From NCBI RefSeq assembly GCF_000002235.5, contig NW_022145609.1:10457274-10521273 (forward strand): a DNA stretch of 64,000 nt. Reading direction: 5' to 3'. This document shows positions 1 to 11,600 of this stretch, piece by piece. The notes beneath the pieces were generated by a model. It worked only from the letters and a program-made list of their open reading frames with translations. It was not told the origin of the DNA and did not search any database. The DNA is from Strongylocentrotus purpuratus (taxonomy: Eukaryota > Echinodermata > Echinoidea > Camarodonta > Strongylocentrotidae). The translations under genes and the position numbers were made by a program. Position 1 is the stretch's first letter, and every line of letters begins with the position of its first letter.

Positions 1-40
1 GCTTACTGTAAAACCGTCTTTTATCTTTATTTCATTTTAG

Positions 41-198
41 ATTCTCAATATGGAACACAATGATGGGTACCTCTCTCCTAAGCATGCCCTGGGCCTTACA
101 ACAAGCTGGCTTTGCTATGGGTCTAGGTCTAATGCTCTTCATGGCAGCTCTAGCTATGTATACATGTTACAGGGTTATCCAGTCTGTTGAAAGACAAG
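41..198 (+). CDS. SLC38A9: SLC38A9 exon encoding TM1 and TM2
   Basis: The acceptor is ttcattttag and the donor CAAG|gtaagg, so the exon enters with one base completing a codon and leaves in phase 1. It reads [19 protein letters not shown] followed by a glycine-rich second helix ending [11 protein letters not shown]. The WNTMMGTS stretch is the discontinuous part of TM1 that lines the substrate site in this family. The 3' two-thirds of the exon plus its donor are repeated twice in the next 350 bases. Confidence 0.93.
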
Positions 199-3100
199 GT
201 AAGGGCTGATTGCCGTTTGATCCAATGCCAATTTGTAAAGTATTTAGCTTTCCTGAGGATGCCCTGCCGTACAACAAGCTGGCTTTGCTATGGGTCTAGG
301 TCTAATGCTCTTCATGGCAGCTCTAGCTATGTATACATGTTACAGGGTTATCCAGTCTGTTGAAAGACAAGGTAAGGACTGATTGCCATTTGATCCAATG
401 CCAATTTGTAAAGTATTTAGCTTTCCTGAGGATGCCCTGCCGTACAACAAGCTGGCTTTGCTATGGGTCTAGGTCTAATGCTCTTCATGGCAGCTCTAGC
501 TATGTATACATGTTACAGGGTTATCCAGTCTGTTGAAAGACAAGGTAAGGACTGATTGCCGTTTGATCCAATGCCCATTTACATAGTTTTCCTGAGGATG
601 ACATGGGCCTTACATCAAGCTGGCATTGCTATGGATCTAGGGGTTGTTTGACATCCAAGAGAGGGAGCGTTAGTTGCCCCCTCTTGGTCTCTCTTTTTAT
701 ATAACCTTTCACATCTTCTCTACTTAAAGGCATCGTTTAACAATGTTAAATTTGAGATGTATGGCCCTAGGTGTTATCAGTGTCTGTGATATGGTGTAAT
801 ATTGGAGCCCTAATAAAAATGCGCTTCAAAATGATAATGAAGTGCCTCAAAAAAGTAAAAATCTTTGAGTGACCGGTTTTACCATACTCATTTTCCCCAA
901 TAGACTGTAGTGTTATAAAAACTATTAGGAAAACGAAAAATGAAATTTTGATTTCCAATCATAAATATCTTGATAATCAGACAGGCGATCGGCTTGTAAA
1001 AGTCAAGGGATTCCTGACTGACCTAAAGGTTTATGATTATGATTGCAGCATGAGCTAAATTCAGGATTTTGTTTCAGAATCTGAGGCAATGTTACTGAGT
1101 CACTTTAAAGCCATTCAGTCCCTTTCACTCTGTATTATTGACCCCTCCTTTGACCTTCACCTCTCTATTCTCCTCAGAGTCATCAGGGAAGCTGATAGAG
1201 TTCTCTGACGTGTGTCGTGATTACCTTGGTCGTTGGGGCGAGTACATCAGCGTCTTCTTCTCTCTGTCTGCTCTGCTGGGGGCGATGATCGTCTACTGGG
1301 TGCTCATGTCAAACTTCTTATACAGTACTGTCACATTTATCTTTGGTAAGCATTGCAGGATAGAATAGAGTAATTTCTTGAGCCTTTCATGCAGTTTGTG
1401 ATAATTTCATGAGATGTTTTTGAAACTGCCAATATTTTCTTGGCAGGGAGGGGGAAGGGGGGGGGGTCTATGATATTTACTAGGGGTCATGATCGTCTAC
1501 TACAGTGTACATGTAGGTGCTCATGTCAAAGTTATATTTGGTTAGCACCGCAGGCTAGAATAGAGAATTCTGTTTAGCCTTAAATGCAGTATGTGATAAT
1601 TTTGCAAACAGTTTTTTGAAACTACCAGGATTTTCTTGGAAGGGGGGGGGGGGGGGAGGAGGGCTATGATATTTACCGCTGGCCATGATCGTCTATTGGG
1701 TGCTCATGTCCAACTTTTATTTGGTTAGCACCGCAGGCTAGAACAGAGAATTCTGTTTAGTCTTACATGCACTATACGTGATAAGTTTACAAACAGTTTT
1801 CAAAACTACCAATATTTTCTTGGCAGGGAGGGGGAAGGGGGGGGGGGGTCTATGATATTTACTAGGGGTCATGATCGTCTACTACAGTGTAGGTGCTCAT
1901 GTCAAAGTTTTATTTGGTTAGCACCGCAGGCTAGAATAGAGAAATCTGTATAGCCTTACATGCAGTATGTGATAATTTTACAAGCAGTTTTCGAAACTCC
2001 CAGGATTTTCTTGGGGGGGGGGGGGGGGCTATGATATTTACTTGGGGCCATGATTGTCTATTGGGTGCTCATGTCAAACTTCATATACAGTAACATTCAT
2101 TGGCTAGGCACCACAGGATAAAATAAGGAAATACATTTAGCCTTTGATATGATATGTGAGAATTTCATGAGTTGTTCTAAAGATTGCTAATATGTTTGCA
2201 CAGAATTAAAATATTTATCTACTCAGGGGAGATAATACATTGTACATCTTGTTTCGTTTCAATCAGCAACATTGATGATATTCTGTTTTTGTTTTGTTTA
2301 TGCTTTTATTCTTCCTCAATATAGTCTTTGATCTTTTAGTTGTATTGATAAATATTGCAATTTTAATTATTTTTTCCTGTTCGTTAAAGTTCTCAAACAA
2401 TGATTTCACTTACAAGTTTTCTATGGGAGACATTCAGTCTAGAAAAATCACTCCTATAAAGTCTTAGATAAAAAGTCACTAAAGTGGCGTTGTGGCGTGC
2501 GCCTGTAATCCAGCTAACAATGGAAGTGACAAACTGATTGAGCCGAGGACGCAGGTTCGAAACTGAGTCACGTCTTTCAGATGGTGACGTTACAGGTCGG
2601 TCCCCAGATGTAAATAATCATATCTGATTGATACACGTCTGTAAACACCCTATCACACACACACTTAAAAGCCATAGACTAACTCATTACAAGAAGTATT
2701 ATTTATTCAGTTAATTGATTATCTCAATCGCAGCCTTCATTCCAGGTAATTTTACAGATTTATCAATTTGTTTTTCTTTTCTTTTCTTTTATGTTTTGTT
2801 TCCAGATGAGGTTAAAAATGTTGTACCTGAAGTGAATGGTACTGGAGGTTGTCCAGGTCATAGTTCAGTGCTCTGTCCCGGTCATCATGTCAATGGAACA
2901 GGGTACCTCGTACTTGGAGAAGTGACAGATAAAAGTAAGCTAGTTTCGAAGTACTGAAGACCAGGGGCGTGTTTCACAAAGACTAAGATCAACTTTAAGT
3001 TGGACTTAACTATGGCAGGCCATTCATGCCTCTGTTTGCTCTCACCATTGGTCTCTCAATTATGATCTTTAGATAATATTTTTTTCCTTCAATAATAAAC

Positions 3101-5569
3101 TCAAAAAAGGTACATTCTGTAGGTTTGTGACCATGTTTGTAAGTCCCTTGAGATACCAATACCAGTAAATGGTGAGAGCAAACAGTGGCATGAACAGCCT
3201 GCCATAGTTAAGTCCAAATTATAGTTGATCTTAGTCTTTGTGAAACACTCCCCTGACATACTTGTATGCTCCAGTAACGGTTGCTCTGGCCTTTTTTATT
3301 CAAAGATGTAGGATGAGGGTTTAGGTTAAGGTAAAACATACATTAAAGATAATTTTACTTCATATTTCATTATCAGTATTATATACATTCAGTATGTAAT
3401 TTCTATGAATAAAGACCCTCTGTCATTTTATAATAAAGTTTTATGTTTTTCTGTGTTTGGGAGAGAGAATAAAGAAAGGGAAATATAGCAGAAAAGGAGG
3501 AGGTTATGAAAGATAATGTTACTGTGTAACATAGAATGGAGCAAAACAAAAGGGAAAAAAGGGGTAAATGTTACATTAAAGATAATTTTACTTTATATTT
3601 CATTATCAGTATCATATGCATTCAGTATTTAATTTTTATGAATAAAGACCCTCTGTCGTTTTACAATAAAGTTTTATGTTTTTATTTTTTAGTGTCCAAC
3701 TCAACCCCAGCTGAAGTGGTGTTGTTCCACCTGATCTGGACGGAAACGGGGACCGTGCCTCTCTTCCTCTGTATCCTTATCCTACCTCTTATTCATATCA
3801 AGTCACCAACATTCTTCACTAAATTCAATTCACTTGGTAAGTTAATTCATCTTTTTTTTTTTTAGATTTTTGACATTCTGCTAACTTTTACCATTTTATC
3901 ACATCTTTTCTTTCCTTAATTATTTATTTTCTTCATTTTTGTCTCGCCTGCGTAGCAAAAAGCTAGACATAGGCGCCGCCTTTCCGGTGACGGCGGCGGC
4001 GTCAACATCAAAAATTTAACCTAATTTTTGATATAATTTTGAAAGTATAAGTTCTTAGTCAATGTAACTTGGACTATAGGGTTATCAAGTATCCCCAATC
4101 ATGTGAGTAGAATTTCAGGTCACTAAGTTAAGGTCCAAGGTCATTTAAGGTCAACAAACTGAGACTCTTTTGTGGCATCAACATCAAGATTTTGAATTTT
4201 TAGCATATTTTCAAAACTGTTTGTTCAAATTCCATGAAACTTGTACCCAGGTTTATCAAGTATCACAAATCATATGACACAAATTCTAGGTCACAAGGTC
4301 AAAGGTCATTTTGGGTCAGTAGACTTGAATTATGTTTTCACAACTTAATATGAGAATTAATAAATAATTTTTTTTTTAATTAATTTGTTCATATTTCATT
4401 CAAGTTATCGATCCTGGTACAATTAATAATAAATATTCTTCTGATGATTCTTGTTCAATATTCACTTCAAAATGCTGATTATATTCAGAGGATTTCATTT
4501 TCTTGGTCTGCTAATGGGCTACCCTGCCTATAAATAATGTTCCAACCTCAATTTTTCATCATATCGAATTGAGTAATGCAGGCGAGACTGCCGAGAGCGT
4601 TTCCCTTGTTTAATTTTTTCCTGTTTATAGTTAGGATGTTTTTTATGCATGTTTTCTTCTTCTGGTAATTTTCCTTCTTTTCGAGTCCCTCATTTCATTT
4701 TAATATTCCCCTTTTCCCTCTATTTGCTTTATTTTCTTCTATTACATGTACAAATGTATTTCAATTATATCATTTTTTTCCCCCCTTGTCTTTGAATAAT
4801 CTTTTTTATCAATCTTTCACAGTAACTTCTTCAAGGTTTATTCATACTTTAAAGTAGAATTACACCCTGAAAATAAGTTGATTATATAAAATTAAAAAAA
4901 GAACGAAGATATGAAAAGTTTGAGCCAAATTGGGTTAAAAATAAATGTACTAATGCAAAGGAAGGTTTTGTAGGACATCGTTTAATTTGTTCTTTGTCCT
5001 TTTTCTTCTCTTCTCCGACAGGAACACTGTCTGTGGCTTTTCTGTTAGTCTACATCTGCGTCACCGCAAGCCGTTGGGGAATCAATATAGATTTTGACCA
5101 TCCAAGTAGCGACAATTATGTAGAATGTAAGTTTTTTATGTGAGCGAATTGTTAAACGTATACATGCACATGTAGTTATTCATTTTCTTTCTATTAATCT
5201 TTTAATCACAGTTATTACATATCATTTTAATGAAATTATCATTATACTTTATATGTTCACTGATATTGCTTTCATTATTTTGCATTTTACCATTTTTGTT
5301 TGGGAATAAAGAAGTCGTAGGAAGTGATGAAGCAAAACTTACTTACATGTGTATATCACATTTTTGATAAAAAATCCAGAACTAAGAGTATATATCTGAG
5401 TGTGTGCACTTTGCCATCTTACAAATGCTGACAACTTCTCTCATATTATCACTGCTTTTAGAAAGGCTGTAGAGAAATTTCATTTTAAAATTTTGTTCCA
5501 AGTCCATGCTTTATAGTTAACATCTTTTACAAGGCACAGAGGTGAAGGGGAGAGAGAGAGAGAGAGAGG

Positions 5570-5611
<42 letters not shown>

Positions 5612-8600
5612 GAGAGGAGAGGAGAGGAGAGGAGAGGAGAGGAGAGGAGAGGAGAGGAGAGGAGAGGAGAGAGAGAGAGAATGGCTTTATGATATGTATA
5701 CATGTACTTTAACTAGCAGTTGAATTCTAAAGGCTTGTACATTTACTATGTAATTTCATTTTATGTTTATCTAATTTGGCAGATTATTTTCCACCAAATT
5801 TCAGCTCACTGATCGATGCAAAATATACCCATCATTATTCTCACTTATTTAACATAAATGTTGAAATATAGTTTTCGTTTTCTTTCTGCATTTAATGCTT
5901 TCAGCTTTATATTTATTTATTCACCAGTATGATTATATGCAATGCATCTTCTGTTTCCTGCAGTATTTCATTGGAGTTTCCCTTCAATGTCCGGTATGCT
6001 GGCGCTGGGGTATTTCATTCACAACGCGGTATCATCCATCATGCGCAATCAGGCTCATCCCGAGAATAATGTAAGGGTCGAGTCACGGTGCAGACATAGT
6101 ACTACAAAGGTCTATAGATCTTGGTCCATATTCAATTCAATACTTCAGTACAAAATTTAAGCTTTTTACTTTAATAGTATTTGGCTTAGATAAAATACTT
6201 AGCCAATTTTGGTATTCAATTAAAACTTTTGGCTAAGCATTTTACCCTAAACTTAAGACAGCTCCCTACCAGACTTAAGCCAATTATTTGGAGGCCTTGA
6301 TTGGCAGGCCTATGGTTTTCTCACGTAGTATTATAACCTAAGCACAATTATTGAGACGCGTTAATTGCGCATTACTTTTAATTGACCATGTGATGCCACA
6401 ATGCTTATCAATAAGTATTTTACTTAGATTATTTTTCAGGTGAGTACAAGTCTAAAATGTGATTTGAATACAAGAAATAACCTCTTAGCTTAGCCATTTA
6501 CTTAGTAAATTTTTTACTTATTCTAAGTATTGAATTGAATACCAGCCAAGGGGAGTGTTTCACAAAGACTAAGGTCGACTTAAGTTCAATTCATTGCAAT
6601 GAGAAAAGTCTTTTAATTCATAAAGCATCAAGCAATACTGAGTAGAAATTTCATCACTTACCGGTATTATGAAAAATAATTGCATATTACACAGTATTTT
6701 GCCTGATTTTTCATAGCTTTGTGGAAATTCCACAATATCGCAATGTTTTTATCAAACTGGGGAACCCCAGAAAATAATGGAATATTCACAAGATTGCACA
6801 AGTATCTGTCCGATGTACTTTAATACCATCATTTAGCACATAAAACTACCTGGGTTTTTTTCTCCTCGAAAACTACACATTGAGTAGTTGTATGTGCATG
6901 TAGATTCATGTCCGTCAGTCAAGAGTATTTAAATGGATGGAAATGGATTTGGGTGGATTTTTAGTGGGCTTGGAATTTTCTCAGGAAAAAGACACATTGT
7001 CAGCTGCGGAACATTCAGGTTGCATTACTGTGTCATTCCATTTTCTGTCTCTTTTCATGTCACTATTTCGTTTCATTTCTATCTATCTTTCTCTGCCTGC
7101 GCTATCAATTCTTATGCATTATTTGTTTCGCTCATGTTTCCTCGATGTCTAGCAGAAATAGTCAAAAGTGGTATTGTATTTGAAAGGATTTCATGTACTC
7201 ATAGCAACCCAGAAGCTATCGCTCCTGTAATTGGTTGCTTTCCTTGCCTCTATGCATGGTCACTTATTTGCTGCACATGCAATTTTGCACAAAGCAGTTG
7301 GCACCAATTGACAGAAGGATTGCTTTGTGCAACACAATGGCTTTTAATACAAAATTACCCATGTCCAGTGTGTGTGCCTTATAAATTTACACTATTATTA
7401 TTATTAGCTTCATGGCAACCCTTTCAACTCCGTTGTATATGTATATACATTAATCTTCCACTGGAAACAATTAAATAATCTTCAAGTATCTGTTATATCC
7501 ATCCCACGATAAAGACAATGTGGCGCAGGAAGATTATTTGTGTGGTATATAAAACGCTAAATACAGTCAAACCTGCTTTAGTGACCACCTGTCTACAAAG
7601 ACCACATTTTTTGTTTCCCTTGAAAATGGTTTCTCATCAAAACAAGTACTTTAGGCACCTGTCTACAAAGACCACCTACCTATAAAGACCACTTTTCTTG
7701 TCTCCCTTGGGTGGTCTTTGTCGACAGGTTTCACTGTAGCAGCATTTTCCTCATCCATTATGCTACACTCTTCACACATCCTCATTCCTTAGATACTTTT
7801 GTAACGCTACACGAAATAGAATTTATCCATATAAGGGGCAACTACATTGTTTTAATGCTAGCTTTCATGTTAGTATACATATAAGGTACCAGTACATGCT
7901 TTTTCCATAACCTCCAACTATAGTTATCTCATGCTTAGTATTTAGCTGGTTAAATGCATCATCAGGCAATAGTTAAATTTAGGCTGCAAAGCAATGATTT
8001 TTTGTTCTAATTTTGCTATTGGTCATTGGCATCACATCAGCTTGACTCTATGCATTATATATGATTTATAGAATAATGAGATGCTGCATTATTTGTGACC
8101 ATTGACATGTGTGTACAGCTGTTTAATACACCAAAATATATCAACTTAACTTTTTTTAATTGCACTTTTCATCTGCCACTATTCATTGAATATCCTCTTT
8201 ATTTAAATCCAATGCAATTTTATGTTATTGCAATGTTCAAGTTTCTGCTTCATCGACCCACATGTATATTCCAAAATAATTTATATTTGACATCATTGAT
8301 TTACATATTTTGAATATTTTCAAAATGGTTCGCGGATTGAAACATTCATGTGTTCATGAAAGAAATTGGAAAAATTACTGTGTTGGTTATGTGTGCATGA
8401 ATGAAATTGATGTACCGGTACTGAAAAACAATGCAGATTGGCCGCCTTATGTAGATTTAGAGTGGGACTTCCATATTATAGCCAAGAATAAATAATTAAA
8501 TAAATAAATTAATAAATAAATAAATAAATGAATACATTTTTAAAAAATGAATAAAATAATAATAATAATAAAAAAAAAAATTCTTTAAATTATTAAAAAA

Positions 8601-11600
8601 AATGTGTACTACTGAGGCACATATTTCTCCAGGTGTTTGGGCCACTTTAACAGTACCATATCACTTTAAAAAAAAAGATACCGTTCATGATCCTACCCCA
8701 ATGCATTGGACGCTTTTTCATTGCCCCCCCCCCCCCCCCCACTTTCTACCACATCATAAAAACCCATGAAAACATAGAGAAATCGTAATTGAAGAATGAG
8801 CTACAGAAGAAATTGAAAGGAAATGTATTGCATGAGAGTAGTCCTTGCCGTTTGCTTCTCTTGTGGCTAACCTATTGTTCGTTCTCACTCCCTTGCTTTC
8901 TATCTGTCTGTTATTCATCTGCATGTGTTCTTCCCTTCCTATTCCTTCCTTCACTTGTCCTCCCTCTGGAATACGCAGTGTTCAGCCTGAACTTTCCTGC
9001 TCTGAGCGGGATATTAGCGCTCGGATATTTCATTCACAATTGTGTCTCTTCAATTTTACGGAATCAGAGTCATCCCGAGAACAACGTAAGTGGGGGCCTT
9101 CTTTTTAATTCTCTGACCTGACTGGAAGATAGATTTATAGATTGGATACATATATTTAAAAAAAGAAATTTCTGGAACTTCGGTCTTGATGTCTTATTGT
9201 CAGGGGAAAAAATATTTAAAATATTTCGGGGGCTACTTTTCAAGCTTGCTTGAATGAAAATAACTTTTTTAAATTTGTTTTGCATTGAACTCTATGCAAA
9301 TTTTTAGGGGCTCTTTTGGTCATTTCGGGGGGCGAATTTGCCCAGAGCCCCTGTGTATTTTTTCCCTGTAATTTTCTATGGCTAGGGGTCCTCCCTGAGA
9401 CCTCTTCTTCAACAGCGGAAGACAGTTTGCACGGGATTGTAAATGATAAATTGAGTGGGACCAGTGTGCCGTAAGTTTCCTTAAAAGTGGTCAAACCAAT
9501 GCAGTGTTGGGAACACTGAAGAATCCCTACATGAGACTTTTTTAAATCGTTAACAAAAAATGTGGATGTATATGTAAAGTCCTTCTATATAAATGAATAT
9601 TCGTTCAAAGTGAACCCTTAGACCTCGACACGTTTTTTTTTTTGGGGGGGGGGGGGGGGGTCTGCATATACTGCCCTAGGTTACATTTCCCTCACACGTT
9701 TTCATTACTGTCCCAAATTTCTGTAATTGTTTCCACTAATAAACTTCACAAGTCTTTCTGGATTTCTTGTCGGGGAAGGATTTTCGTCATTGATAGATAT
9801 TAGTTATCACCTCAGTGCAGCAAATTTTCTTCTTCCCCTACTAAGTGTGGGAGGGATTTTATAAAAATGACAGTCATCTATTATTGTGAATGAATTTGCC
9901 TAATTTTTTTTTACAGGGAATGACAGAGACAAAAAAGAGATGTATTATACTTCTTCAAGTTTCATTGTATGACATTTAAGAAGCCTGCCAGAAAAAACAA
10001 AGATGAGACCATTTAGGATGGTACTATCACTTGAGTCCCTGATTTGTACATAAATAATAAGAACAAGTTGTAATTTACTTTCATGTTTTGGTTTATCGCA
10101 GGGTCGTGACTTGACAATCGCTTATTGTCTAGTGGCAGGAACGTACACCTTTGTGGCTGTGTTATTCTACATATCATTTCCTTGTCCAAAGTCCTGCATT
10201 TCAGATGTAAGTTATACTTTATGTCACTTCAACAAAAAAACTATGGTAATAATAGCTTTGTTATTTTATACAAAAAACTGAAGTCTTTCAGTAAACATTA
10301 TATACATTTTGTATCTATTCGCTCTGTGAGGAAAGATGATGCCTGTTTAACAAGTACTAGTTTTGTTTTTGTATGTGAGAACAATTCAAGTTCTATCAAA
10401 TGTAATGTACATGTAATGTTTGAAGAATATTCAACATAATAAATGTTCTCTAACTGATTTAGTTAGTAATTTTTAGGATGCATCGTCATCTGAGCTACTT
10501 TTGCTGTTCTCTTTGCCATTTCAATTTCAATTTAAACCCTTCTTACTTGATTTTGTTTGTATTCATTGTATTAAACTTTTGAAGAACTTACACGTACAAC
10601 TATGGGATGTTTATGCCTTCATGGCAAAGCTAGCTTTTCCTGCTATTTTATTTAGTGATCTTCCACCCTCTGCCCTTTCATATCCTAATCCAGCCGTTCC
10701 ATTTACAATGTATTACTCTATTCTCTTCATTGTGCCTAAGCCTAATTTCATGAAGAACCAGGGAATGTATTTGCCTTCATGGCAAGACTGTTCTGGCTGT
10801 TCCATCTACTGGCCCTATTCCCTCTGCCAATTCATATCTTACACTCATTCATTAGTACTACTGTACACCAGGGAGATGTATTTGCCTTCGCGACTAGGCT
10901 GTTCCATTTACTTTCCCCCCTCCCTCTGATCACTCATGCCTACCGTAATCAACGTTGTATTTACCACACTTCTTTGCTGCCGAAAAATTCAAAGTCGGGG
11001 GTGCGTCTTATACACAGTACAAAAAAAAGTTTCTATTTATACCCCTCCACCTGGCGCTATGCCTAGCAATGTCTCCCAGCTCAGTAATCAGTGTATTGAC
11101 TCACCACTCGGAAACTAGAACAACACTCAAATTTGTCTGTCATCTTGGCTTGAAAGTAATCTTTCTGATAGATCTCAATATGTAGTTTATAATAATAATT
11201 CCTCCAATTGTGGTGTACCACAAGGTTGTATCCTAGGTCCTCTACTGTTTTTTAATTTACATTAATGATCTTACACATTCAACTGCACCTCGCAGTTAAA
11301 TGAAAGGCCTTCCTACGTGGGTTTTTTAACACGGACCTGGCTTGCTGCCGACAGAGTCTGCAAAAAAAAAACCCTTAGTTACGGTAACTCGAACACTGTA
11401 CTACTATGTTCCTTACTTCCTTTCATGTTACAGAATTTTTTGAAGAACTTTACACAGGTCAATGTATCTGCCTTCATGGCTAAGCTGTTCCATCTATTAA
11501 TTCTATTCCATCTGTTCATTTAACTCCATTCCATAGAATTTCTTGAAGAACTTTCATCAAGGGGATGTGTTGGCCTTTACAGCAAGGCTGTTCCTGCTCT

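Noticed and set aside
6933..7478. 181-codon open frame in SLC38A9 intron
   Set aside because: No family motif, no matching splice phases, overlaps another open frame; composition is that of the intron.
7100..8978. A third alternative TM6 exon between the two found
   Set aside because: Searched for a sequence encoding GYFIHN-like text; none seen.
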